From Limisphaerales bacterium (GTDB lineage Bacteria; Verrucomicrobiota; Verrucomicrobiia; Limisphaerales; UBA1096), in assembly GCA_004213515.1 (NCBI GenBank), contig SHAK01000014.1:1-51604 (forward strand): a stretch of DNA of 51,604 nucleotides, in the 5' to 3' direction. The position numbers were made by a program, and so were the translations under genes. Each line of letters opens with the position of its first letter. Within the stretch, counting starts at the first letter, position 1. A model generated the notes under the pieces. The model was not told where the DNA came from. It searched no databases and saw only the letters and a program-made list of their open reading frames with translations. Shown piece after piece: positions 17,192-25,969 of the stretch.

Positions 17192-17686
17192 TTGATAGCA
17201 AAAAGCCATTTTTTATTTTTAAAATTAGCTGCCTTCTTGGCAGCTTTTTCTATGGTAACATCTGGTTGTAAGGTTGTTGCAAAAAAATCAATAAGAGGAG
17301 TTAGTGGAATAACTGCAAAAACTGTAAAGGCGACTGGTAAAATGACGGGGAAATTAACAGTTGCAACTGTAAAGACTAGTGGGAAAATTATACTAGCAGC
17401 AAGTAAAACGAGTGCGTCAGCACTAATTAAATTAGCGAAAAATGGAGAGGTAACATTTGTGAATGCTGCGACTGGATTAGTTTCGTCAATACCCTTTGTT
17501 GATGGGATGAGCCTTCGATTAGCTTTAAGCGCAGCTAAGCTTGACCCTCGATATAAGATTTTCGAGATTATTAGGCCAAGTGGTGTAATTAGAGTTGGTT
17601 GGTCGCAATTTACTAGTTTAGGAGGTTCTAAATTAAAATCCTCAGATGTGATTCGAGTGATGTCACTGGCTATTAATAGAAAATGA
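17192..17686 (+). CDS. hypothetical lipoprotein, threonine/lysine/glycine-rich
   Basis: Begins at TTG 17192, two bases after the aldo/keto reductase stop, with purine-rich GGAGAGAGAAAG upstream; a longer frame from 17090 lies inside the reductase gene and is unlikely. The product has a signal ending in the lipobox VTSGC (Cys about 26). A region of small repeats follows, alternating T, K, G, V and A (ITAKTVKATGKMTGKLTVAT), and then a globular end of about 80 residues (FEIIRPSGVIRVGWSQFTSL). It overlaps hflX by 4 bases (ATGA). No family recognised. The repeats might form a beta or amyloid-like structure or contact the envelope, but that is speculation. Confidence 0.62.
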   Translation: MIAKSHFLFLKLAAFLAAFSMVTSGCKVVAKKSIRGVSGITAKTVKATGKMTGKLTVATVKTSGKIILAASKTSASALIKLAKNGEVTFVNAATGLVSSIPFVDGMSLRLALSAAKLDPRYKIFEIIRPSGVIRVGWSQFTSLGGSKLKSSDVIRVMSLAINRK

Positions 17687-18984
17687 AAGGTTTAGTTGAC
17701 ACTGTTAATCAAGATACCGAAAGAGTGTTTATGGTTGGAGTTCAATTAAAGGCTGATAATGCTTGGTGTGTTGAAGAATCAATGGATGAGTTGTCAGAAT
17801 TAGTCACAACAGCTGGGGCTATAGTTGTTGGGAGAGGATCACAACGCCTTGATAAATTTAACGCTGCGACTTTTATTGGCCCTGGAAAAGCCAAGGAGTT
17901 TTCAGTTGAGTGTAAAGAATCAAATGTTGATACAGTTGTTTTTGACGAAGAGCTAAACCCAGCGCAGGGACGAAATTTAGAGAAAATTTTTGAGTGTAAG
18001 ATTTTAGATCGTACTGCATTAATTTTAGATATTTTTTCACAACGTGCGCAAACCCGTGAGGGTAAGTTGCAGGTGGAGCTGGCTCAGTTGAATCATTTGC
18101 TTCCAAGATTAACTAGGTTCTGGACTCATTTATCCCGTCAGAAAGGTGGTATTGGTATGCGTGGTGGAGATGGGGAAAGCCAGCTAGAGGTGGACCGTAG
18201 AAAAGTTCGAGAGCGCATAGGTAAAATCCAGCGTGATCTTGATTTGGTAATGAGGAATCGAGATGTTCAGCGAACTGGTCGCAAGAGAAATCAATGGCCG
18301 CTCGGGTCAATGGTTGGTTACACTAATGCAGGTAAATCTACTTTATTCAACGCAATTACTGGGGCATCAACTCTTTCTGAGGATAAGTTATTTGCGACTC
18401 TTGATCCGACAACGCGTAGGTTGAAATTGCCGACCAATCAGAATGTTCTTCTTTCTGATACTGTTGGTTTTATAAGGAAATTGCCTCATGACCTAATTGA
18501 TGCTTTTAAAGCTACTCTTGAGGAGGTTATAGAGGCGGATTTGCTTTTACACATTGTTGATGTGAGTTCTCCGTATGCGGAGGAACAGATTGAAGCGGTT
18601 AATTTAGTTCTCAAGGATTTGGGTGTAGAGGAAAAGCGAACTTTAATGATCTTCAACAAGGTTGATCGAATAAGTTCATCTGGTTTGTCTAAGCGTTTTA
18701 CCGATCAGTATTCTAATTCAATCGCTGTATCAGCAAAAACTGGTGAAGGTTTCGATGAATTAATGGCAGAACTAGGTAAGCAGTTGCGGCCTATTCGGAA
18801 AATGGTTGGGATATCTATACCTCATTCAAAATCAGACATCATTGCGCGCCTCCATGAGGTTGGACAAGTTTTAGAGAGAAATTATGATGGAGATGAGGCT
18901 ATGTTTAAGGCCCTTATACCTCCTAATTATCTAGATTATTTTGAGCAGTATCTTACTAATGAGGATGATTTTGTTAATACATAG
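17683..18984 (+). CDS. hflX: GTPase HflX
   Basis: A ribosome-associated GTPase that rescues or splits stalled 70S ribosomes, notably in heat stress. The N-terminal domain has TFIGPGKAKEF near 63-73 and VVFDEELNPAQGRNLE near 85-100. A glycine-rich GGIGMRGGDGESQLE linker precedes the helical domain near 155-169, then the G domain with G1 GYTNAGKST (212-220), G3 DTVGFIRKLP near 258, G4 NKVD near 325 and G5 SAKTGEG. The 433-residue length is normal. Start ATG 17683 overlaps the lipoprotein stop. Confidence 0.95.
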   Translation: MKGLVDTVNQDTERVFMVGVQLKADNAWCVEESMDELSELVTTAGAIVVGRGSQRLDKFNAATFIGPGKAKEFSVECKESNVDTVVFDEELNPAQGRNLEKIFECKILDRTALILDIFSQRAQTREGKLQVELAQLNHLLPRLTRFWTHLSRQKGGIGMRGGDGESQLEVDRRKVRERIGKIQRDLDLVMRNRDVQRTGRKRNQWPLGSMVGYTNAGKSTLFNAITGASTLSEDKLFATLDPTTRRLKLPTNQNVLLSDTVGFIRKLPHDLIDAFKATLEEVIEADLLLHIVDVSSPYAEEQIEAVNLVLKDLGVEEKRTLMIFNKVDRISSSGLSKRFTDQYSNSIAVSAKTGEGFDELMAELGKQLRPIRKMVGISIPHSKSDIIARLHEVGQVLERNYDGDEAMFKALIPPNYLDYFEQYLTNEDDFVNT

Positions 18985-18993
18985 ATTTTTTAA

Positions 18994-19014
18994 GGTCGTC
19001 TTGACCGTTTTTTT
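18994..19014 (+). terminator. possible terminator after hflX
   Basis: A short stem GGTC/GACC around GTCTT is followed by G and seven T. The 4-bp stem is weak, so termination is probably partial. Confidence 0.33.
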
Positions 19015-19035
19015 GTTCATGATAAGTTTTTTTAT

Positions 19036-19425
19036 ATGATTTCAGGTATCGCTAAAAAAGAAACTCTTTCTGAGATTAAATTTCGAGTCGGTGACGAGCG
19101 GTTACTTAAGGTGAGTGAAAGTGCGAGTGTTAAAGTTAAGTCATTGCTTCAGCGTCAAGGTCGCTCTGATGGAGTTCTTCGTGTAGCTGTTATAGGAGGA
19201 GGATGTTCAGGGTTGCAGTATAAACTTGATTTGCAAGATGCTCCTGCAAATAGAGACATTCTTGTGGAGAGTGGTGGGATTAAAGTTGTAGTTGATCCCA
19301 AGACGGCAATTTATGTGACGGGTAGTCAGTTGGAATATGCTGATAAACTGGAGGATGGAGGGTTTAAGGTGAATAACCCGAATGCTGCCAGCACCTGTTC
19401 CTGTGGTGAAAGTTTTAGCGCATAA
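19036..19425 (+). CDS. A-type Fe-S carrier protein (HesB/IscA/SufA/ErpA family)
   Basis: Binds an iron-sulfur cluster or iron and delivers it to target proteins in the cytosol. The three conserved cysteines are present: C57 in GGGCSGLQY and C121, C123 in the C-terminal CSCGESF. The length of 129 aa is slightly longer than IscA (107) owing to an N-terminal extension of about 20 residues. Which of IscA, SufA or ErpA it corresponds to cannot be settled from sequence alone. hscB follows 15 bases downstream, so the two form a small Fe-S unit without iscS or iscU here. Confidence 0.92.
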   Translation: MISGIAKKETLSEIKFRVGDERLLKVSESASVKVKSLLQRQGRSDGVLRVAVIGGGCSGLQYKLDLQDAPANRDILVESGGIKVVVDPKTAIYVTGSQLEYADKLEDGGFKVNNPNAASTCSCGESFSA

Positions 19426-19440
19426 AAGAGTCTAATAGAT

Positions 19441-20058
19441 ATGGTTGATCACTTTGAGAAGTTGGGTGTTCATCGTCGACCATGGTTAGATATCGATTTG
19501 ATTAAACAGCGTTTTCATGATTTATCAATTGAGATTCATCCAGATCATTCTTCAGATGGTTCTGTTAATATAAAAAAGGAGAATCAAAAGGAATTTGTTA
19601 ATATCAATTTAGCCTTTCAGTGTCTTAGTGATACAAAATTAAGGGTGCGACATTTATTAGAACTTGAGAGCGGTCGTGCATCTGAAAATGTCCAATCTGT
19701 TCCATCTGAGATGACAGATTGGTTTACTGCAGTCGGCTTAGTATGTAAGAAAGTTGATTTATTTTTGGTAAAGAAAGATGAGCAAGACTCGCCAATGTTA
19801 CAGGCCTCTTTAATGGAGGAGGGGATGTTATTGAATGATGAAGTTTCTGAAATGCATCAAAAATTGCAGTTCGAATTGAATGGTATTAACGAAGAGCTAA
19901 AAATATTAAATAAGCAATGGGATAGTGTTGAAGATGATTCTGTTGAAAGAATAGATAAATTGCCATTAATAGAACTGGCTTCAATTGGGCAAAGGCTTAG
20001 CTTTTGGGTTAAGTGGAGTTCGCAGCTTGGCGAGAGATCTAGCCGATTAATGTTCTGA
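19441..20058 (+). CDS. hscB: Fe-S assembly co-chaperone HscB-like J-domain protein
   Basis: A J-domain protein expected to stimulate the Hsp70 HscA during transfer of Fe-S clusters from IscU. The J-domain occupies about residues 3-70, with HPD at 33-35 and conserved FxxINxAFxCL (FVNINLAFQCLSD). The C-terminal three-helix bundle follows (about 95-200). Length 205 aa compared with about 170-175 for E. coli HscB. It is directly behind the A-type carrier gene. The partner HscA is not in the window. If the C-terminal bundle proved unrelated, it could be a plain J-protein. Confidence 0.82.
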   Translation: MVDHFEKLGVHRRPWLDIDLIKQRFHDLSIEIHPDHSSDGSVNIKKENQKEFVNINLAFQCLSDTKLRVRHLLELESGRASENVQSVPSEMTDWFTAVGLVCKKVDLFLVKKDEQDSPMLQASLMEEGMLLNDEVSEMHQKLQFELNGINEELKILNKQWDSVEDDSVERIDKLPLIELASIGQRLSFWVKWSSQLGERSSRLMF

Positions 20059-20139
20059 TTTTTCTTTGAATTTGCTTAGCTTGACCCTTTGGACGCTCTT
20101 AGACAGAATGACCTCTATTATTTTAAAATTTTTAGTTTA

Positions 20140-20841
20140 ATGAAACTTACGACATATATATTTTCAACTTTAGTCCTAATGGGCTGTGTAGGTTCTGCAG
20201 CACTTGCAGAGAAAAAGAAGTCAAATAAAGAAAAGAGATTTGTTTATCTTTTTGATGGCACTTCAACTAGTCACTGGATGAATGCTAAGACAGGAAAATT
20301 TCCAGATAAGGGTTGGGTTATTGAGGGTAACTGCCTTAAACATAATGCCAAAGCTGGTGGTGGAGATATTATAACCAAAAACAAATACGAGGAATTTGAT
20401 TTTCGTTTTGAATGGAAAGTTTCCAAGGGAGCCAACAGTGGTGTGAAGTATTTCATAATTCGTGACCGCGGATCTTTAGGGCACGAATATCAGGTCCTTG
20501 ATGATGAAAATCACCCTGACGGGGCTAAGGGAGCCAACCGCCAGACTGCTGCATTTTACGATGTGCTTGAACCTGCCAAGGATAAACCAATTAAACAGCC
20601 AGGTAAGTTTAATTCATCTCGAATTCTTGTGAAAGGGAACACTGTGAAGCATTTTTTAAATGGTAAGAATGTGCTGACCTATAAGCTTGGAAGTGATGAG
20701 GTTAAAGCAGCAATAGCCAAGAGTAAGTTTAAGAACCTTAAAGTTTTCGGTCAGCGCTTGGCTGGTCATATTTTATTGCAAGATCATGGGGATGCTGTTT
20801 GGTACAGGAATATACGAATCCGTGATCTTAGTAAGAATTAA
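20140..20841 (+). CDS. DUF1080 secreted protein or lipoprotein
   Basis: DUF1080 beta-sandwich with YLFDGTSTSHWMNAKTGKFP near 30-49, GWVIEGNCLKHNAKAGGGDI near 52-71, the core SGVKYFIIR, and HEYQVLDDENHPD typical of 3-keto-disaccharide hydrolases; ends DHGDAVWYRNIRIRDL. I chose ATG 20140, not the upstream 20089, because it gives a clean signal MKLTTYIFSTLVLMGC. The LMGC there may be a lipobox, though cleavage after AALA is also possible. Close in type to the protein at 7405 but clearly a different paralogue. It converges with the sulfatase gene at 20895. Confidence 0.88.
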   Translation: MKLTTYIFSTLVLMGCVGSAALAEKKKSNKEKRFVYLFDGTSTSHWMNAKTGKFPDKGWVIEGNCLKHNAKAGGGDIITKNKYEEFDFRFEWKVSKGANSGVKYFIIRDRGSLGHEYQVLDDENHPDGAKGANRQTAAFYDVLEPAKDKPIKQPGKFNSSRILVKGNTVKHFLNGKNVLTYKLGSDEVKAAIAKSKFKNLKVFGQRLAGHILLQDHGDAVWYRNIRIRDLSKN

Positions 20842-20894
20842 TTATTGCTGAAGTACTTGTAAAATACAATTTAGGACCTGTGTGTTTTAGATAA

Positions 20895-22364
20895 TTACTT
20901 TGGTTGGTCCCAGAGTCGATACGGGTCATCTAGGCGTTTCATTTCTTTAAATAATAGGACCTCCATTTCCTTGAGCTTATTGGTAAATTTTGGATTGTTT
21001 GCGAGATTTATTTGGTGTGAGTTATCACCTTTGTGTTCACTCAGGAGTTCGTAAGGGTTTTTATTAAGGTTAAACAGTTGTGTCCTGCGAACAGTACCTT
21101 TCATTACGTCGTACTTGATTAGTTTCCATTCACCTTTTCTCACGCTGCGCATACCAGGTTTTGTCCCTCCACTGTAAACGCCGTACAACGTGTCTCGAAT
21201 TGTTTCTTTGTGGCCTTTTAGAACGGGCTCGAGGCTTATACCTTCGTTTGTTATCGGAGGATTAATTTTTGCAAGACTGCAGAGTGTTGCCAGTGTGTCC
21301 AGCAGGTAAACATTTCCCTGAGCCCGGCTTCCGGGAACAATTCCAGGGCCTTTTACTATGAAAGGGACTCGCCATGTGTGTTCGTACAAGTTCTGCTTTC
21401 CCTGCAATCCATGACGACCTATGGCCATGCCGTGATCGGATGTGTAGACAATGTAAGTGTTATTCAATTCACCCATTGCTTTTAGTTTATCAAGTACACG
21501 GCCGATTTGTTGGTCGATGTATTCGCTGCAGGCAAATTGTCGCCCGATTTCGTTTCGAATTGTGCGTTCATCGCGGCGTTCCCATACACCAGGTACCTTT
21601 ACTTCATCGCGTAACCCAGGATGTCCATCAGGAAATGGATGCTTTGGAAGGTAATTAATCGGTAAATTTGGATGTTTGGTATTTGCTGGTGGTAGCGAAT
21701 TCTTATCTCGATGATTTACTGCACCGTATTTTTTTAAAAGTTCCGGTGTTCCATCACGAACGTCGTGTGGATGTGAAAAACCGAAGTAGATAAGAAACGG
21801 ATCAACATCCTTTTTCATTTCTCGTTCGTTCAGGTAATTTAGTACTCGTTCGGCGTGCCAGGCACTACCCGTCTCGGCTGTGCCGCCGCGCTTAGTGGAA
21901 TCGTGCACCACGTTAAATTGTTTATTCGCCCCATCATAGCTATTACCCCGTTTGCAGGTGCGCATTGTGTCGTATCCCGCTCGATTGAATACTGCTGCTA
22001 GGGTGTTTTTGACCAAGTCAGCAGGAACTAAATTCGGATTTAATGCGTTCGGATTGGCTGGCGGTTTACGGAATTTTCGATCTGGAATGTGCCAAACTGT
22101 TCGGCCACTCATTATCATATGCCGTGATGCTGTGCAAACGCCGCCAACCCATGATCCCATATGGTACGCGCCGTCTATAACCATTCCTTCCGCAGCTAGT
22201 TTTTCAATTACAGGTGCGTTTAATTGGCTGTTTGGGTTATAAAATTTGAAATCAAATGGTGACTGATCATCTACAATGATATAGAGAATGTTTGGCTTTT
22301 TGATTTCGGTTTGGCCTGAGACAGCAAGTAGGGATATTGCTAAGGTAATTATTATTTGTCTCAC
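20895..22364 (-). CDS. secreted sulfatase with CTASR active site
   Basis: Last gene of the minus-strand sulfatase operon. Signal peptide about 1-18, metal motif IIVDDQ (D32, D33), formylglycine motif C77-T-A-S-R followed by MSG, then GFSHPHDVR near 195 and YTSDHGMAIG near 300. An alanine in place of proline in CxPSR is an accepted variant (C-x-P/A-S-R). GTG 22364 fits a signal peptide and has GGAAGA about 10 bases upstream; the longer frame to 22382 overlaps the preceding stop and looks less natural. Probably removes sulfate from a polysaccharide; substrate unknown. Confidence 0.92.
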   Translation of the reverse strand: MRQIIITLAISLLAVSGQTEIKKPNILYIIVDDQSPFDFKFYNPNSQLNAPVIEKLAAEGMVIDGAYHMGSWVGGVCTASRHMIMSGRTVWHIPDRKFRKPPANPNALNPNLVPADLVKNTLAAVFNRAGYDTMRTCKRGNSYDGANKQFNVVHDSTKRGGTAETGSAWHAERVLNYLNEREMKKDVDPFLIYFGFSHPHDVRDGTPELLKKYGAVNHRDKNSLPPANTKHPNLPINYLPKHPFPDGHPGLRDEVKVPGVWERRDERTIRNEIGRQFACSEYIDQQIGRVLDKLKAMGELNNTYIVYTSDHGMAIGRHGLQGKQNLYEHTWRVPFIVKGPGIVPGSRAQGNVYLLDTLATLCSLAKINPPITNEGISLEPVLKGHKETIRDTLYGVYSGGTKPGMRSVRKGEWKLIKYDVMKGTVRRTQLFNLNKNPYELLSEHKGDNSHQINLANNPKFTNKLKEMEVLLFKEMKRLDDPYRLWDQPK

Positions 22365-22371
22365 GGCTGTC

Positions 22372-23040
22372 TTATCTTCCACGTAATTTTACGTTATCGA
22401 AATCGTTCATATCATCAAAAGAGCCGATACCGATTCTGCCTTTACCGAAGGTTTTGTCAGTTATACTCATGTGAGGTGTTTTCATATCATCAAAATAAAC
22501 CTCGATTGTGCCTTTTTTCGTATCACGAACTAATTTCACCTTGTGCCAAGTTTCGTTTTTCCATGGAGTTTTATTTTTATTTTCAGTCATGGCTTTTCGG
22601 GGAGAATCTTTGACGATCATGATTTGGCCACTGTGAGGGTCAGGTTTTGCTCCGAAATGACAGTAGTAAAAATTTTGCGCATTCTGCCAGTTGAAAAATA
22701 CGCAGCAATCTCGGTGCCCTCCAGTGTCCTTTGTGCTCTTCACGTCAAACGTGAGCTCAAAGTCAGCTGCTTCAACATTTTTGATTAGCGCAATATGGAG
22801 CGGGCTACGAACCTTTGGCTTATAATCACTTTTGCGGCGGTTTATTCCGAAGACGTGATTGTTGTCAACTTTTCGGTGTGTCCAGCTTTTGGTGTCAGTG
22901 ACTTCCCAATTGCTATAACCTTTTTCAAAGTCCTCCTCAAAGATAAGTGGAAGTTCCATCCCTTTCTTTTCGTTTTCCGCATGATTTAGTGCAATAAATA
23001 AAAACAGGATTGTTACTGAAAGTAAGGTGGTAATTCGCAT
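22372..23040 (-). CDS. secreted beta-sandwich (DUF1080/LamG-like) protein
   Basis: Signal peptide 1-21, then a concanavalin-like domain: FEEDFEKGYSNWEV near 33-46, FELTFDVKSTKDTGGHRDCC, FFNWQNAQNFYYCHFGAKPD near 115-134, WHKVKLVRDTKKGTIEVYFDD and closing GRIGIGSFDDMNDFDNVKLR. It resembles glycan-binding or 3-keto-disaccharide hydrolase-like modules but lacks the DUF1080 opening FDG motif. Likely role: binding or processing of a sugar polymer. It ends 8 bases before the next sulfatase start and follows a sulfatase by 43 bases in the same operon. Confidence 0.78.
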   Translation of the reverse strand: MRITTLLSVTILFLFIALNHAENEKKGMELPLIFEEDFEKGYSNWEVTDTKSWTHRKVDNNHVFGINRRKSDYKPKVRSPLHIALIKNVEAADFELTFDVKSTKDTGGHRDCCVFFNWQNAQNFYYCHFGAKPDPHSGQIMIVKDSPRKAMTENKNKTPWKNETWHKVKLVRDTKKGTIEVYFDDMKTPHMSITDKTFGKGRIGIGSFDDMNDFDNVKLRGR

Positions 23041-23083
23041 GCAATAAATCTTAACTCATTAATTTTTCGCCGCCACTAAAAAT

Positions 23084-24478
23084 TTATCTTCGGAGATTTG
23101 AAACTGGCTCTGCTGGTTGACTAAAGGAGATGCGAGCGCGAAGTTTGGTTAATATAGGTGCAATAGTTGTTTGTTTGGCTAAGTTGGTCCATTCATTTGG
23201 ATCATAGTTGTGATTATATAACTCCTCAGACCCATCGTTGTAACGAATGTAACGCCATTTTTTAGTTCTTATAGAGTGATTATCTTTTCCGTAGGTGCTT
23301 ATTGCTGGGTATTGCCACAGGGCTTCTGGGTTCATCAAGAGAGGGACTGCGCTAAAGCCATCGCAGCGCGAGTCTTTTTTGAGACCGCAAAGTTCCAGAA
23401 GTGTTGGGTACAAAACAGTTAAGTCAACCGGCTGATCGCAGCGTGAATTGGGTTTTGTTATGTTCGGAGCTGAAATGATAAATGGAATGTGGTTTGTTTT
23501 TTCCCAAAGCGCAAATTTTTCGATGTGGTCTTTTTCACCCAGGTGGAAGCCGTGATCTGACCAAAGAACGACGATGGTGTTCTTGGCAATTGTACTACCA
23601 TCTAATGCATCGAGTAGGCGTCCGACCTGTGCGTCCGCAAATCGACAGCAGGCTGCATAGGCGTTTATAAAATTCTGATATGATCCTGGTATTTTTTTGT
23701 CGAGCTTTGTCATGCCATTCCAAAACCATTTGTTGCGTTTCATTAAGGCTTTTGCACCTGGTGGTAGGTCATTCAAGTCGTTCTCAAGTCGGTTGGGTTT
23801 TTTTATTGTTGGTAGATTTTTGTGGTATTTGGATGGAGCAAAAAACGGTGAGTGAGGCTTGAAAATACCGCATGCGAGAAACAGAGGCTTGTTTTTAGGT
23901 GGGTTTTTAAGTCGGCGAATGCAGTACTCGGTTGTGCGAAAGTCAATGGTGTCCTTTTCATCTACAGGCCAAATACCCCAGTCGGTGTTGCGTGACCCGT
24001 ATTCCGGGGCCTTGTTGAGTTTCTTAGTAGGCATGTTTTGCGGAGACATTTGTAAAAAATCATTGAAAGATGCTTTATCATGAAAAGCGCCTTCAAGCTT
24101 ATGGTGAAAGATTTTTCCGGCACCATATACCGCGTAACCCGCATCTTGAAACTGCTGCATAATAGTTTTGCGATTGGGCAGTGCTTTTCGCCAATTGCTG
24201 GCGTTTTGGTAGACGCCACTTGTGCTGGGGCGCAGTCCTGTAAGCGTAGCTACCCTTGATGGATTGCAGGCTGCAGAAATGCAGTAAGCCCGAGTAAATA
24301 ATGTGCCGCGCTCAGCTAATCGCTTGAGATTTGGAGTCTTGATTGGTGATTTGGGATCGAGTAGAGAGATGTTATTGTTCATGTCATCAATGACAACGAA
24401 CAGTACATTAGGCTTAACTTCTTCAGCCTTTATCGATGTGAATGATAAAGTAAGCAGAAAGAGTGCGCGGAGTATCAT
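23084..24478 (-). CDS. secreted sulfatase (iduronate-2-sulfatase-like)
   Basis: Signal peptide 1-18. Metal site VVIDDMNNN (D31, D32) and C71-N-P-S-R with the iduronate-sulfatase-like continuation TLTGLRPSTSGVY, then GKIFHH near 117, WSDHGFHLGEK near 304 and FALWEKTNHIPF just after. Length 464 aa. The LRP/SGVY and DHGFHLGE patterns are those of the iduronate-2-sulfatase group, whose bacterial relatives act on various uronate or sulfated polysaccharides. It overlaps the preceding gene by 4 bases (ATGA), so translational coupling is likely. Confidence 0.92.
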   Translation of the reverse strand: MILRALFLLTLSFTSIKAEEVKPNVLFVVIDDMNNNISLLDPKSPIKTPNLKRLAERGTLFTRAYCISAACNPSRVATLTGLRPSTSGVYQNASNWRKALPNRKTIMQQFQDAGYAVYGAGKIFHHKLEGAFHDKASFNDFLQMSPQNMPTKKLNKAPEYGSRNTDWGIWPVDEKDTIDFRTTEYCIRRLKNPPKNKPLFLACGIFKPHSPFFAPSKYHKNLPTIKKPNRLENDLNDLPPGAKALMKRNKWFWNGMTKLDKKIPGSYQNFINAYAACCRFADAQVGRLLDALDGSTIAKNTIVVLWSDHGFHLGEKDHIEKFALWEKTNHIPFIISAPNITKPNSRCDQPVDLTVLYPTLLELCGLKKDSRCDGFSAVPLLMNPEALWQYPAISTYGKDNHSIRTKKWRYIRYNDGSEELYNHNYDPNEWTNLAKQTTIAPILTKLRARISFSQPAEPVSNLRR

Positions 24479-25917
24479 GGTTGTTTATTTTTCTGTTGGC
24501 TGTTCAGGAATCTTTTTAACCGAGAAGTGTATTCTGGGCGATTGATCCATTCTGATAAATATGGGCGGTACAATTCGCTTTCCCACCAGAAAATCCTAGG
24601 AGGCTGTTCATTGACTTTTTTTTCAGAATAGTCTCTTCCCTTAACGCTAGCGGTTATAGAAGTGTTAATTGTTATAAGTTTCTTTATCAGCTTATTAGCT
24701 GTCATTTGTTCTTTGTTGAAGATGTTGTTTTGTTCAGCTGAATCCTTCTTAAGGTTGTAAAGTTCGTACTTTGGCTTGCCACTACTTGGTCGGGATATCA
24801 TTTTGTAATCGTTATCAACGATGGCTAAGCGTCCACGACTCCTAAATGGTAGAGGTTTCTTGCGAGGTCCAATTTCTTGCGAAAAAAGTTTTAACAAGCT
24901 TTGCCCATCCTGTGGCTTAAGCATTGCTGAATTTTTTAGTCCGGCTACTTTGGCTAAAGTTGGAAATATATCTACGGCTCCAGCGGGGTAGTCAGTGATA
25001 CGTGGATTTTGAATGCCGGCTGGCCATTCTATTAATGCTGGAACACGTAAGCCTCCTTCATACATTGATCCCTTGAAGCCGCGCAGACCACCCGTTGTAG
25101 GTGGATCAAACCGAGGGAGTCCGCCGTTGTCACTGGTAAACCAAACGAGAGTGTCATTGTATACTTTTAACTTTTTTAAGCCTTCACGCAGGTTGCCAAT
25201 ACTGCGATCCATTGCGACCAATTCACCATAATGCTCCTTCGCCTTGGGACTTAGTTTAGTGAAAGCTTTTTTATCTTCATTATCGGCAAGCCATGGATCG
25301 TGTGGGGTGCCGTACCATATCACGGCAAAAAAAGGCTTTTTTTTCGCAGCCTTGGCCTTGATGAACTTCAGTGCTTCGTCGACGATGATTTCCGATGAAT
25401 CGCCAGAATGTTCTTCTATTTCACCTTTGCGACTCATTATGGGATTTCGGTCAAAGAAGTTTGTAACGGACAGCCATTCGTCAAAGCCAAAATTTCCAGG
25501 GTTATGCGTGTCTTCTTTGAATATTGGTGCTCCCGGACCTCGTAGGCCGTTGAGATGCCATTTGCCAAAATGACCAGTTGAATAGCCGGCATTTTTCATT
25601 GCTTTGGCAAGTGTCTTCTCTTGATTTCTCAGGGCGTAGCCGTGGTCAAACACACCAGTTCGATCGTGTGTGCGTCCAGTTAGAACCGTGGCGCGGGTGG
25701 GGGAACAAACTGGACCTCCAGCGTAGAATCGCTCGAATCTTAAACCGTTTGCAGCCATGTCGTCGAGGTTTGGGGTTTTAAGTGCTAAATGATTACGGTA
25801 GCCAGTTTGCCCCCATCCTTGATCATCAGCCATGACTAAAATTATATTTGGTTTTGCTGCGGTTAAACAAAGCGAAGATATGCCCAGTAAAGCGACAGTT
25901 AATATTCGATTGAACAT
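24475..25917 (-). CDS. secreted sulfatase with CSPTR active site
   Basis: Signal peptide 1-20 with metal motif MADDQGWGQTGY (D31, D32). The motif is C71-S-P-T-R with Thr where Ser is usual in CxPSR, then LTGRTHDRTG. GKWHLNG near 119, PHDPWL near 203 and FTSDNGGLP near 263 complete the fold. The Thr variant occurs repeatedly in this phylum and in this window (also at 28664), so the gene is not likely to be dead, but maturation should be checked. Its stop overlaps the start of the next sulfatase gene (24478), and the SMP-30-like gene lies upstream. Confidence 0.91.
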   Translation of the reverse strand: MFNRILTVALLGISSLCLTAAKPNIILVMADDQGWGQTGYRNHLALKTPNLDDMAANGLRFERFYAGGPVCSPTRATVLTGRTHDRTGVFDHGYALRNQEKTLAKAMKNAGYSTGHFGKWHLNGLRGPGAPIFKEDTHNPGNFGFDEWLSVTNFFDRNPIMSRKGEIEEHSGDSSEIIVDEALKFIKAKAAKKKPFFAVIWYGTPHDPWLADNEDKKAFTKLSPKAKEHYGELVAMDRSIGNLREGLKKLKVYNDTLVWFTSDNGGLPRFDPPTTGGLRGFKGSMYEGGLRVPALIEWPAGIQNPRITDYPAGAVDIFPTLAKVAGLKNSAMLKPQDGQSLLKLFSQEIGPRKKPLPFRSRGRLAIVDNDYKMISRPSSGKPKYELYNLKKDSAEQNNIFNKEQMTANKLIKKLITINTSITASVKGRDYSEKKVNEQPPRIFWWESELYRPYLSEWINRPEYTSRLKRFLNSQQKNKQP

Positions 25918-25969
25918 GGAGGTATATTGCTGTGAAGCTATTGAAAAATCCAGCTTGCTCAGTCCATTG

